Assembly (NCBI GenBank): GCA_947629335.1
Contig: CANRDI010000001.1
Coordinates: 62,001-126,000, forward strand
From: an uncultured Clostridia bacterium
GTDB taxonomy: Bacteria; Bacillota; Clostridia; Oscillospirales; Ruminococcaceae
DNA: 64,000 bases
Direction: 5' to 3'
The notes beneath the pieces are model-generated. The model was not told the origin of the DNA. It did no database searches and saw only the letters and a list, made by a program, of their open reading frames with translations. The translations under genes were made by a program, and so were the position numbers. Below are positions 27,643 through 36,778 of this stretch, in pieces (position 1 is the first letter of the stretch; each line of letters opens with the position of its first letter).

Positions 27643-30132
27643 TCAGTCGTCCTCCGTCAATATACTTTCGTCGTCCTCGGAGAATTCGGAAATGTTTTTA
27701 TCTATTCTTTCGCGCAGAGCCGCCGCGTCTTCGCTGTCAAGCTGTGCGCTTACTTCTCCGTGAATTATTCCGCTTATTTTCGCGTCAACAATTCCGCTGA
27801 TATAACCGCGAACACGTCCGTTTACATGAATTAGTCCGGAAGTATGATGTATGCGGTCAATCTTTTTGAGAGTAAACGAGGTCTTTTCGATTATCGCGTC
27901 GCCAAGCAGCAATATCTGAGGCAGAACGCACATTACAAGTACTATTGAAATAAGTGTTCCGCGTCCGAGACACTCTCCGACTGCCGATATAGCGACGTCA
28001 GAGGACATAAATCCAATCAGAAGACCCGCAACGGAAAGTATCATTCCAGAAGTGATAATGGTCGGAAATGCCTGATTAAGCGTTTCTACTATAGCTTCTT
28101 TCGGTGACATTTCGCGTTTTAGTTCGGAATATCTGCTGGAGATAACTATAGCGTAGTCGATATTCGCGCCCATTTGAATTGAACTTACTATAAGATAACT
28201 CAAAAAGAATATGTTTGTGTTTTCGACAGCGGGAACAGAAAAGTTTATCCATATAGCTCCCTCGATTATTGCCATAAGAAGTACCGGAAGTCCCGCAGAT
28301 TTAAATGTGAATACAAGTATGACCAAAACGAAAAGCGCCGATAAAATGCTTATCATAAGGTTGTCGTCTACAAACGACGTTGACAGATCGAGGTCGCTTG
28401 TTGAGTCGCCGACAATAAACGAATTGTCTTCGGGATAATATTTGTACATTATCTCGTGAAATTCTTTGAGCTTAGCAAAAGTTTCGTCGCCTTCCATAGG
28501 GAGGTTTGTTTTAATGAGCAAACGCGAATATTCGTCAGTTTTAAGCTGAAGTTTAGCGTCAGTCAGCTTTCCGTTAAGCTCGTCAAGCATTTCGGTCATA
28601 TCATTGTCAAGCGTTATAACTCCCGCTTCTTTCTGTTCGTAAACATAGTCGAACATATCTATCAGCGGCACGCCATAGTCCGAGATGTTTCCCATGAGCT
28701 TTCCGTAGTCCTCCTGCGACACGGCATAAGCCGAATACAAAACGGAAATGACCTCAACATCCATATCAATAAGCTCTGCGAACTGTCTTGGAGTGAGCGC
28801 GTCCGTCAGATAATACCCGTCAATTGCTTCGGTATTTGCAAGACCTTGCGTTGAATTTACGGCGGGATCTTCGGCGATCTCCATTAAAAGCCGCTGTTCG
28901 GATACATAATCGCCAGACGGCACTATCATTACCATAAGATTATCTACTTTGAAGTTGTCGCGGATTTTTTCCTCGGCAATCTGTGAATCATTTTTCTTAT
29001 AAGTAGTACCCGACGCATAATCGTAAACATAATTGCATTGATTTGAGAAAATAAATGCCGCTACCAAAACCACGACAAAGATCGGCGGAATAACAAAACG
29101 TGTTTTAACGTCCATTTTGCCGACAGCCGTAATATTCGGGACAAAGTTTCTGTGGTGTGTTCTGTCGATAAGTCCCGAAAAAGACATAAGCAGTCCCGGC
29201 ATAAGAGTAAATACCGAGAGTATGCTGAAGAAAATTGCTTTGATAAGAACAATGCCGAGGTCAAGTCCGAGCATAAACTGCATAAACATCATTGCTACAA
29301 GTCCCGAAACTGTTGTAAGACAGCTTGAAGATATTTCGGGAATAGCCTTGCTGAGCGCAGTTATAACCGCCATTCGCGCGTCGTGCGTAACGCGTTCTTC
29401 GGTATAGCGGTTGCACAGTATAATTGCGTAGTCAATGGCGAGCGCTAACTGTAAAACTACCGCGATCGAATTTGACACAAACGAAATTTCTCCGAGCAGG
29501 AAATTTGTACCCATATTGAGCAGTGCCGCCATACCGAATGTCATCAGCATAACGGGAACTTCCATATACGTTTTAGAAGTGAACAGCAAAACCGCGACAA
29601 CTATTACAATTACAATCACGACAACTATCTGCATTTCCGCGGCAATACTGTCTGCCTGATTTGCACCGACCTCGCTTGAAATATAAGTGTCATACGGTTC
29701 GACAAGCTCTTTAAGTTTGTTCATGGCGTTTTTAGCAATTTCGTCCTCAGCTTCGCCTTTAAATGTGACGGATATCATTGCCGCGCCGTTGTGGTAGTGT
29801 GCGTCGGTCCTGTCGATAACAGCCTCGGAAACGCCGTCTATTTCGAGTATCTGTTCTGCAATATTTTCGGCAGTTTCATATGTTACGTTATCTATCATAA
29901 CATTAGCCGTACCATATGTAATAAACTGCTCATTCATAAGCGTCAGTCCGCGTTTAGTTTCGGTGGTATCGGGCAGGTATGAAGTTATGTCGTTATTTAC
30001 CTTTGTCCATTGCATACCGAAAACGCAAAATATTGCCGCTAAAATAAAGAACAGAAAAAATCCCTTTCGCTTGTCTACAATAAGCGTCGCAACTTTTGTG
30101 ACAAAGCCTTTTTTCTCTTTTTCTTCGCTCAA
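27643..30132 (-). CDS. RND/MMPL family transporter
   Basis: 829 residues with a TTG start at 30132 behind aagaggtg. The layout is that of MMPL proteins: one membrane helix, a periplasm-like loop of about 130 residues, five helices with DYAIILCNRY (proton-relay region), a second helix and loop, then five helices ending in IDYAIVISSRY. The last 80 or so residues are cytoplasmic and include a short-period segment (HVNGRVRGYISGIVDAKISG) resembling a small beta-helix. MMPL proteins export lipids or hydrophobic molecules using the proton gradient. It is co-transcribed with the large coiled-coil protein, which may act as its outer partner; that is inference. Confidence 0.88.
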   Translation of the reverse strand: MSEEKEKKGFVTKVATLIVDKRKGFFLFFILAAIFCVFGMQWTKVNNDITSYLPDTTETKRGLTLMNEQFITYGTANVMIDNVTYETAENIAEQILEIDGVSEAVIDRTDAHYHNGAAMISVTFKGEAEDEIAKNAMNKLKELVEPYDTYISSEVGANQADSIAAEMQIVVVIVIVIVVAVLLFTSKTYMEVPVMLMTFGMAALLNMGTNFLLGEISFVSNSIAVVLQLALAIDYAIILCNRYTEERVTHDARMAVITALSKAIPEISSSCLTTVSGLVAMMFMQFMLGLDLGIVLIKAIFFSILSVFTLMPGLLMSFSGLIDRTHHRNFVPNITAVGKMDVKTRFVIPPIFVVVLVAAFIFSNQCNYVYDYASGTTYKKNDSQIAEEKIRDNFKVDNLMVMIVPSGDYVSEQRLLMEIAEDPAVNSTQGLANTEAIDGYYLTDALTPRQFAELIDMDVEVISVLYSAYAVSQEDYGKLMGNISDYGVPLIDMFDYVYEQKEAGVITLDNDMTEMLDELNGKLTDAKLQLKTDEYSRLLIKTNLPMEGDETFAKLKEFHEIMYKYYPEDNSFIVGDSTSDLDLSTSFVDDNLMISILSALFVLVILVFTFKSAGLPVLLMAIIEGAIWINFSVPAVENTNIFFLSYLIVSSIQMGANIDYAIVISSRYSELKREMSPKEAIVETLNQAFPTIITSGMILSVAGLLIGFMSSDVAISAVGECLGRGTLISIVLVMCVLPQILLLGDAIIEKTSFTLKKIDRIHHTSGLIHVNGRVRGYISGIVDAKISGIIHGEVSAQLDSEDAAALRERIDKNISEFSEDDESILTEDD

Positions 30133-30249
30133 GCAGTATCACCTCTTGTTTTATTCTGCATTAAAGCAGTGCTGTGTAAATATGGATAAATTTTCACGGC
30201 ATTTTATTTCCATATTCAACAATTATTTCACAGCATTTTTGTATAATAA

Positions 30250-30278
30250 ATTATATCACTCAAACACATGAATGTCAA
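30250..30278 (-). promoter_or_regulatory. Promoter of the MMPL/coiled-coil operon
   Basis: On the minus strand TTGACA (30278-30273), a 17-base spacer and TATAAT (30255-30250). The leader to TTG 30132 is about 110 bases. Confidence 0.82.
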
Positions 30279-30390
30279 GCAAGATTTTAACAATTAAGCG
30301 AAAAAATTGTATTATTATGCGATTTATAGCACTCAATTTGTGTTCTAATAAACAGTTTGTAGCAAAATGTTTTGCGCTCATTTAGAGGTT

Positions 30391-30455
30391 AAGAAGTAAG
30401 AGGAAAGAAAAAAGCGGACAGCATTTCCATTCATCGACCGCCGCGCAAGCGGCGG
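30391..30455 (+). ncRNA. Structured intergenic repeat, copy A
   Basis: This segment matches 38321-38397 along its length (aagaagtaagagg, then aagcNgacagc, tttcc-attc) and ends in a 7-bp hairpin, CCGCCGC-GCAA-GCGGCGG (30438-30455; GCAA is a GNRA tetraloop). Copy B has a different stem sequence but the same pairing and loop. The GNRA loop is on the + strand. It could be a small RNA, a processing element or a dispersed repeat. Confidence 0.5.
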
Positions 30456-30460
30456 AACAT

Positions 30461-30521
30461 AAAGTTTTAGAAAGGGGTGTGGGGGAAACCTTTTTCAAAA
30501 GGTTTCCCCCACAGTAACTTT
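30461..30521. repeat. Long hairpin element downstream of the nucleotidase gene
   Basis: A 16-bp perfect stem (30479-30494 with 30497-30512) lies inside an outer AAAGTT/AACTTT pair (30461-30466 with 30516-30521). It lacks a strong U-run on either side, so it is more like a dispersed intergenic hairpin element than a plain terminator, though it may still end the minus-strand transcript. Confidence 0.6.
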
Positions 30522-30541
30522 AAGTTTTCCGAAAAAAACGC

Positions 30542-33500
30542 TTAACGTCTCAGCTTTTTCTTTGCAAGAACCGCCGCAAGACAACCCGACAGCACGATAA
30601 ATACAACTACAATTGTCATATCAACGCCCGTATCGGGAACGTCAACTGCGCCTGCTTCGGTCAATATCGCGCGTATTTTCGCCTCGTAATCGGCTGCTGT
30701 TTTTTCAAGCTCGTCATAAGCTGCGCTTACAGCATTAAGATTGCTTGTAAAGCCGAATTCGCCGTCTGCTGTGAGAACTGCCAAAGCCTCTCGACTTAGA
30801 TTGTCTACAGATGACAAATATTCGCTCAGATCTACGCCGTTTTTCTTCTCCAGAGCTTTTATCGCGGCTTTTACATCGTCCGCCACAGCATTGATCCTGC
30901 GCTGCGCATTCGCTTCAAACAAGCCCTTTGAAGTATTGTCAAACAAGTTTTGAAGCTCCTCGCAGATATCGTCAATTGAGTTGTAATCATCGATTTTATC
31001 ACGAACTTTCTTTGCTGCATCTTCGCTCGCAGATTTGAGAAGCTCTCTTGTGCTGTCAAATTCTTCTTGTGTAATTTGATCGAGCTTATCTTGGTATTCA
31101 TTTACCAGCTCGTCATATTCTTCAAGCGCATACTTTTCTGTCCACAAAAGCGTATCTTTGAGCCACAACTCGTTTAAAGCGTCTTCAACCTCGTAGATAA
31201 GTTCATCTACCGCTCTCCATTCGGCGGCGTTTTTGTCGCTTATTATCTTCTCGGCGGCTTTGATATTCTCGTCTAACAGCTTGAGAAAAGCCGCTTTGTC
31301 GCTGTCCGAAACATAATCAAGAAGTTCTGCAAATTCGGTTGCATTTCTCTCAAGGTCGGGCAAATATGCTTTCGCATAAGCGAGATTTACAACGCCCTTG
31401 TAGGTCTCGGAATTTTCGGCAATTTCCTCCTTGGATTTCCCCGCAATCTCATCTCTGACAGCCTTTATCGCTTCTTTGACATCTTTTACGCCCTCGGCTT
31501 TTTCCTCATCTGTCAAGTAAGAAAAATTTTCAATGTCATCGGTGTAAATTTCTTCGCACGCAACAAGCCACGCTTCAAGATATTCCGCTTCGATTTCACC
31601 CTGATATTTGTCTACTATGTCAACGAAAGCGTTAAAAATATCGTTTGCGGCAACATCTCCCTCGAAATCTTCTGCCTTTATCGCGTCAATTGCCTTTTCT
31701 GCTTCAGCCTTTATGGCTTCAGCTGCGGCTTTCACGGCGCTGCGGTCCTTGCCGTCCGTTTCCTGTGCCAGTGAAGCATATCTGTTTGCGTCGTCCGCCG
31801 TGCCCGCGACCATACCTTTGCCGCAAGCAGCGTTAAGTGCTGCCCACAATTCATAAACTTTCAGCACGTCCGCTTCATAGATCTCGTTTTGCTTTTCAAT
31901 GTCCGTCGCCGCTTCAACATCTTTAAGCAGCGCGTCAAGCTCATCACAAATGCTCTTCAGCGCTTCTTCGGTCTTGTCATAATTTGAAAACCAAATCGCG
32001 TTATTGCCGATTTTAGTGCTGTAATATTCCTTCTGCTTTTCAACATAGGATTTTACAACGATTTTGTTGGCGTCGACCATAATCGCGTCAATCGCGTCAA
32101 CTCCCGCTTTAACAGTGTCTCTTGCAGCTTTCACATTTCCCGCTTCAATTTTTTGCAAGTTTTCTACCGCTTCATTATACGCGTTATCGAGCTTTTCGCA
32201 AATGTCCGCAATGTCATTTTCCGAAAGCGCCCCGTCAGCGTTTTCTTTGACGCCTGCTTTATAAAACTCGTATTCTTCATTGAAATACAAGATTTCGTAC
32301 ACAAGTTCCGCTCTGTCTTTAAACTCATTGTACAGCTCATCTGCTTCGTCGTAAGTCACGACATTTTCAATCTCCGCAAGCGCGATATCTTTAAGTCCTT
32401 TCGTTACGTCAATACACTTTTGTATCATTTCCTTGTCGCTGTAGTTGAAATATTCGTTTATATCGTCAATATTGCGCTGTGCGTATTTCTCGATTTTCTC
32501 CTTGATTTCAGCTTTATAGTCGTCTATGTTTATCCCCGCAAAGCCGAGATGATAATAGCCGTCCGTTGTTGTGACGGTGCCGGAACCGGAGTAGTTGTTT
32601 ACATAAACCGGAATATCTTGGTTCATGGCTTCTTTAAGGCTGATTGTGTGCGCGCCTTTTTCAAGCGTTAAGACAATTTTCCCGTCCGCATTTGTTGTTA
32701 CCTTGGTATTTTTCCCACCGTCAATGCTTATCGTAAATTCTGATTTGGCAGCAGGAGTGCCGTCCGAGAAAGTCACGGGAATTTCAACCTTATAAGTATC
32801 GGGCGACTTGTCGTTTGCAATTTTAATGCGCGGCTCGCCGCTGTCATAGGAGAGAGAACCGTCTTTCGTGCAGGACAGTATGTACTCCATAACTATCTGA
32901 TCTTCGCCGCCGAGCTCGCCGTCCTTTTCACCCTCGGAAATTCCCGCGAATGTTCCGACATAGTTGTTTGTGGCAAGAAGAAGCATTGTTAAATTGTCCG
33001 AAAGGTCAAGTTTCGTGCCGTCAGCAAGCGTTATGTCAACTACCTTTGCGCCCTTTGTTCCCGCGGGGTCGTAAGTATAGCTGAAACCGCTTACCTGCAA
33101 AAAGCTGCCGCTTACTTTTTCTCTTAAAAGCAATCCCGTTTCGTCCTGCCCTGTCATAAACTTAAGACCGTCTTCAAGCGCCGTGCGGAGCATTTGCGGC
33201 GTGACTTGGTAGACCTCGACCATATTTCCGTGGTTGAAAGCATTCAGTACATCGCCGCGCGTTACAGTTCCTGCGGGCAATGTCTGACCAATACCGCCGC
33301 CGTTTTCAACTGCGATAACGGGAATATCATAGCCGTTTTGCTCGGCAAATTCTTTCGCATAAGCTGCAAAAGCGTCCGTCACAAAATCGCCGTAGGGCGT
33401 TTCAACTATGCGCGACTCCACATAATCATAGTAAATGTATCCGCCCCAAAGCGGAGTATCGTTTTCGCAAAGCTCCTGTCCGAGAACGTCTTTTTGCTTT

Positions 33501-34441
33501 GACTGAATGTCCGAAAGCGCCTTTTCAACATCGGCTTTCTTTGTCGTTCCGTCAGCGGTGAGTTTATATTCCGCAGCAGCCGCCTTGTTAAGAACCTTGC
33601 ACGTCGCCGAAACATCATCTCCGTTGAAGGTGATTTCAACCATTCCGATATTTACAAACTGCGTTCCCGTCTGGACAATCGGAATGTTTATCGAATCTCT
33701 GGTGTATGTATCTTGCTCGACGGTATGACTATGACCGTCGATAACTGCCGCCACTTCTTTAAGCTCATCGTCCGACAGAATGTCAAGGAGCTGTTCGCTT
33801 GTGGCTGGAACTGCTGTTTCGTTGTTGCCAAGGTGGCACACAAGAATGATAGCGTCCGTGTTGTCCTTTAAAGCTGCTATCTGGTCTTTCACCGCTGTTA
33901 TCTCATCTCCGAATGAAACGCCGCTGAGCTTTGCGGGATTGGTTGAAGTCGCGGTTTTCGTGGTGGTGATACCGACAAAGCCTATCTTTTTGCCGCCTAC
34001 TTCAATTATCGTATTGCTTTCAAGCAGGGAACTTCCGTCTTTCTTAACGTTTGCGCTGAGAATAGGAAAATCCGCTGCTTCTTTGAGCTTTAAAAGCTGC
34101 TCCGTTCCGTAATCGAACTCGTGATTTCCCGCCGCCATAACGTCATAGCCCGCGGCGTTCATCATTTCGATAACGTCAAGACCCTGTGAAATTGTCGCAA
34201 AGGACGCTCCCTGTACTGCATCGCCGGCATCTACCAGGAGCGAGTTTGCTGTTGACGCTTTCATTGCGGCAGCCTGCGCCAGACCTATGGCTGTTTCGCT
34301 TGCGCCGACAATGCCGTGAATGTCGTTTGTCGTGAAGATGGTTACTACTGTTGAAGTATCCGCAAATACTCCCGCCGGCAGCAGCGAAAAGACCATTGCC
34401 GCCGACACGAGAACCGACAATATTTTCTGTTTAATTCTCAT
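30542..34441 (-). CDS. Cell-wall-anchored 5'-nucleotidase-family protein with long helical stalk
   Basis: 1,299 residues from ATG 34441 (aggag site); an upstream in-frame start at 34528 lacks one and would bury the signal peptide. After the signal (about 1-28) comes a calcineurin-like phosphoesterase domain with TNDIHG, DAGDAVQG, GNHEFDYG and HSHT, then a 5'-nucleotidase C-terminal domain (VENGGGIG, RGDVLNAF). Residues of about 560-1,250 are acidic helices rich in Lys/Glu/Ala, probably a stalk. The C-terminus is VPDTGVD, a hydrophobic helix and KKKLRR, a sortase signal with Val instead of Leu. It likely releases phosphate or nucleosides from nucleotides at the cell surface. Confidence 0.88.
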   Translation of the reverse strand: MRIKQKILSVLVSAAMVFSLLPAGVFADTSTVVTIFTTNDIHGIVGASETAIGLAQAAAMKASTANSLLVDAGDAVQGASFATISQGLDVIEMMNAAGYDVMAAGNHEFDYGTEQLLKLKEAADFPILSANVKKDGSSLLESNTIIEVGGKKIGFVGITTTKTATSTNPAKLSGVSFGDEITAVKDQIAALKDNTDAIILVCHLGNNETAVPATSEQLLDILSDDELKEVAAVIDGHSHTVEQDTYTRDSINIPIVQTGTQFVNIGMVEITFNGDDVSATCKVLNKAAAAEYKLTADGTTKKADVEKALSDIQSKQKDVLGQELCENDTPLWGGYIYYDYVESRIVETPYGDFVTDAFAAYAKEFAEQNGYDIPVIAVENGGGIGQTLPAGTVTRGDVLNAFNHGNMVEVYQVTPQMLRTALEDGLKFMTGQDETGLLLREKVSGSFLQVSGFSYTYDPAGTKGAKVVDITLADGTKLDLSDNLTMLLLATNNYVGTFAGISEGEKDGELGGEDQIVMEYILSCTKDGSLSYDSGEPRIKIANDKSPDTYKVEIPVTFSDGTPAAKSEFTISIDGGKNTKVTTNADGKIVLTLEKGAHTISLKEAMNQDIPVYVNNYSGSGTVTTTDGYYHLGFAGINIDDYKAEIKEKIEKYAQRNIDDINEYFNYSDKEMIQKCIDVTKGLKDIALAEIENVVTYDEADELYNEFKDRAELVYEILYFNEEYEFYKAGVKENADGALSENDIADICEKLDNAYNEAVENLQKIEAGNVKAARDTVKAGVDAIDAIMVDANKIVVKSYVEKQKEYYSTKIGNNAIWFSNYDKTEEALKSICDELDALLKDVEAATDIEKQNEIYEADVLKVYELWAALNAACGKGMVAGTADDANRYASLAQETDGKDRSAVKAAAEAIKAEAEKAIDAIKAEDFEGDVAANDIFNAFVDIVDKYQGEIEAEYLEAWLVACEEIYTDDIENFSYLTDEEKAEGVKDVKEAIKAVRDEIAGKSKEEIAENSETYKGVVNLAYAKAYLPDLERNATEFAELLDYVSDSDKAAFLKLLDENIKAAEKIISDKNAAEWRAVDELIYEVEDALNELWLKDTLLWTEKYALEEYDELVNEYQDKLDQITQEEFDSTRELLKSASEDAAKKVRDKIDDYNSIDDICEELQNLFDNTSKGLFEANAQRRINAVADDVKAAIKALEKKNGVDLSEYLSSVDNLSREALAVLTADGEFGFTSNLNAVSAAYDELEKTAADYEAKIRAILTEAGAVDVPDTGVDMTIVVVFIVLSGCLAAVLAKKKLRR

Positions 34442-34764
34442 ATTTACTCCTTTTTCTGTTTTTAAACACTCGCCAAATTTTTGAATAAAGCCTGCGTTTA
34501 TTTTATCTGCAAGAGCCGACAGCCCCATTTCAGCTCTTGACTTTTACATATTTCGCCTCTTTCCCGAAATTACATAGTATTTTATAATTGTATTATATCT
34601 GTATTATATCACAATTCATTTTATTTTTCAATAAGGCAATTGTAAAAACATATGTTTTTTATTCAAACCAATTTTTTCCATTTTTGGCATTTTCCCGCTT
34701 GTAAATTAAAAAATAGTAAAATATAAAGTTGCATTTTTTGTTGCATTATTGCAGATTTATGCTT

Positions 34765-34793
34765 TTGACTGCTTTGGGATTTGCTGCTATAAT
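34765..34793 (+). promoter_or_regulatory. Promoter of the ClpP/VirD4-like operon
   Basis: TTGACT at 34765-34770, a 17-base spacer, and TATAAT at 34788-34793, 41 bases before the ATG. The rest of the 34442-34833 interval, which separates divergent genes, is AT-rich with several TATAAT-like boxes facing the nucleotidase gene but no clear -35. Confidence 0.82.
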
Positions 34794-34833
34794 AAAAGCG
34801 TAAACGAAATCAATACGAAAGGATCTGAAAATT

Positions 34834-35427
34834 ATGAGCATAAGCTACATTGACGAAACATCAAGAGGAACCCAATCTTTTCCCGTTGACGCACTGCTTT
34901 TGACAGAAAGAAAGGTGTTTATTGAGGGCATGATAGACGAAAATGCCGCGAGCGAATTTACGAGGAAGATGATGTTTCTTTCGCGCAGCGACGGACCTAT
35001 TGATATTTACATAAGCAGTCAGGGCGGGAAAATTGAATCGGGACTTGCTATGTACGATATTATACAGGGCTGTAGGTGTAAAATAAATATGTACTGCATC
35101 GGAAATGCTTCAAGCATGGCAGCCGTACTGTTTGCGTCGGGGCAGAAGGGAAGACGCTTTATTCTCCCTCACAGCAGCGTTATGATACACGAGGCTATCC
35201 TTCAGGGAGATATAAGCGGCTCGGCAACTTCCATACGCCGCTTGTCCGACTCCATTATAGAAACGCGTGACCTTGTAAACAGTATACTCGCAAAGCACAC
35301 GGGAAAAACGCTCGAAGAGATAAACCGCTCCACACTGTTCAATAATTTTATGAATGCAAAAGAAGCCGTAGCATTCGGGATATGCGACAAGATAGTAAAA
35401 TCGGTTTTTGAAAAGGAGAATGTATAA
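34834..35427 (+). CDS. clpP: ClpP-like serine peptidase with Asn in the catalytic triad
   Basis: 197 residues, ClpP length, with the handle and head regions conserved: YISSQGGKIESGLAMYD, GNASSMAAVL with catalytic Ser (about 94), PHSSVMIHE with His (about 119). The position of the catalytic Asp is Asn (about 170, in STLFNNF). Listeria ClpP1 also has Asn here and is active mainly with a partner, so this is not necessarily dead. It is co-transcribed with a VirD4-like ATPase, not with clpX or tig, and overlaps it by one base. It may be a secondary ClpP or a peptidase dedicated to its neighbour's substrates; both are inference. Confidence 0.85.
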   Translation: MSISYIDETSRGTQSFPVDALLLTERKVFIEGMIDENAASEFTRKMMFLSRSDGPIDIYISSQGGKIESGLAMYDIIQGCRCKINMYCIGNASSMAAVLFASGQKGRRFILPHSSVMIHEAILQGDISGSATSIRRLSDSIIETRDLVNSILAKHTGKTLEEINRSTLFNNFMNAKEAVAFGICDKIVKSVFEKENV

Positions 35428-36716
35428 TGAATAATTTTAAATTTTCGGAAGACGTCATATGCGCGGATAATAAAGCCGCAAGCAGGGAATTTGCGAATAG
35501 CAGCGTTATAATAGCGGAAAACTGTCGGTACAGTCTGAATGATGTAAAAACACGAATTAACAACAATATCCTTGTGACAGGCGGCAGCGGCACGGGAAAA
35601 ACCTCGACCATAGTTGTACCCAATATATTGCAGGCAGTCGGAAGCTACATTGTGTCTGACCCGAAGGGAAATCTATGCCGAAAATACGGGAATTATCTCC
35701 GCGAAAAGGGGTATAATGTCGTAAATATCGACCTTACTGCTCCCGAAAGATCGACCCGCTATAACCCTTTAAAATTTGTAACTACTCCTCAGGACATAAT
35801 GAAAATAACAAACATCATCGTAGACAGAAAAGCCTCGGAACGTTCCTCGGCAGATCCGTTCTGGGATTCTATGACGACAATTCTGCTTTCATCAATAATA
35901 GGCTATATGATTGAAACGCAGTATACGCCTTTTAATTTCAGCGGCATACTTAAACTTGTGCGCGAGGGAGAAAGAAGCGGGTCGTATGATGACAATGAAT
36001 ACCGTTCATCAAAACTTTTCAAGCGTTTTAAAACGCTTGGCAGCAAATCACCCGACAGCTGGGCTTGCGGTCAGTATGATAATGTAAATACCGCGCCGAA
36101 CAAGACGTATGATACAATACGTTCTACTCTTGTAGCAAAGTTTTCAAACTTCGACACGCCCGAACTTCAGGAAATGATGTCGGCAAACGATTTTGCATTC
36201 AGAGATATCGGAAGCGAAAAGACCGCCGTTTTCGTCACCATAAGCGATACGGACCGTTCTATGGACGCTCTTGCCAATATCTTTTTCACTCAGGCAATGC
36301 AGGAGCTTTGCAGATTTGCAGATGAACAGCCCGACAGCAGACTTCCCGTACCCGTTCGTTTTTTCCTTGACGACTTTGCGACGAACTGTAAGATAGAAGA
36401 ATTTCCGCGAATGATCTCTACCATACGTTCAAGAAGCATTTCCGTAATGCTGATGATACAGGCGGAGTCGCAGCTTATAAATGGTTACGGATCCGACTAT
36501 GCTACGATAATCGCAAACTGCGACACATATGTTTACCTCGGCGGAAACGATTACAACACGGCGGAGTCAATAGCAATGCGCTGCAATAAGCCTGTTCAGC
36601 AGATATTGTATATGCCTGTGGGGAACTGCTGGGTATTCAGACGAGGTTCACAGCCTGTTTATACACGCACAGTGCTTCCGCCTGCAAGAACAAAAGATAC
36701 AAGAAGCAATGACTGA
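35427..36716 (+). CDS. VirD4/TraG-like ATPase without membrane anchor
   Basis: 429 residues. The P-loop is TGGSGTGKTST (about 51-61), then SDPKGNLCRKYG as in TraG/VirD4 coupling proteins; Walker B reads FFLDDFA where the family normally has DEF; IRSRSISVMLMIQAESQL is the next family motif. The N-terminal membrane helices of coupling proteins are missing, so it should be a soluble hexameric motor. Its ATG overlaps the clpP stop and its aaggag site lies inside clpP. No relaxase or other type IV secretion gene occurs anywhere in the window. It may be a conjugation remnant or a motor working with the peptidase. Confidence 0.85.
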   Translation: MNNFKFSEDVICADNKAASREFANSSVIIAENCRYSLNDVKTRINNNILVTGGSGTGKTSTIVVPNILQAVGSYIVSDPKGNLCRKYGNYLREKGYNVVNIDLTAPERSTRYNPLKFVTTPQDIMKITNIIVDRKASERSSADPFWDSMTTILLSSIIGYMIETQYTPFNFSGILKLVREGERSGSYDDNEYRSSKLFKRFKTLGSKSPDSWACGQYDNVNTAPNKTYDTIRSTLVAKFSNFDTPELQEMMSANDFAFRDIGSEKTAVFVTISDTDRSMDALANIFFTQAMQELCRFADEQPDSRLPVPVRFFLDDFATNCKIEEFPRMISTIRSRSISVMLMIQAESQLINGYGSDYATIIANCDTYVYLGGNDYNTAESIAMRCNKPVQQILYMPVGNCWVFRRGSQPVYTRTVLPPARTKDTRSND

Positions 36717-36727
36717 GCTGAAAAAAA

Positions 36728-36759
36728 TAAGCCGCTTTATCAAAGCATAAAGCGGCTTA
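36728..36759. terminator. Terminator between the VirD4-like and NSS transporter genes
   Basis: A 13-bp stem (36728-36740 with 36747-36759). A7 on the left gives a U-run for the minus-strand NSS gene; the right side is less T-rich. Confidence 0.8.
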
Positions 36760-36778
36760 AAATATTAAACTTCAATTT

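Noticed and set aside
30542-34528. Longer nucleotidase-like protein starting at 34528
   Set aside because: It has no ribosome site and would put 29 residues in front of an obvious signal peptide; ATG 34441 has aggag.
35427-36716. Presence of a full conjugative element
   Set aside because: A single VirD4-like gene; no relaxase, VirB4, integrase or attachment site near it.
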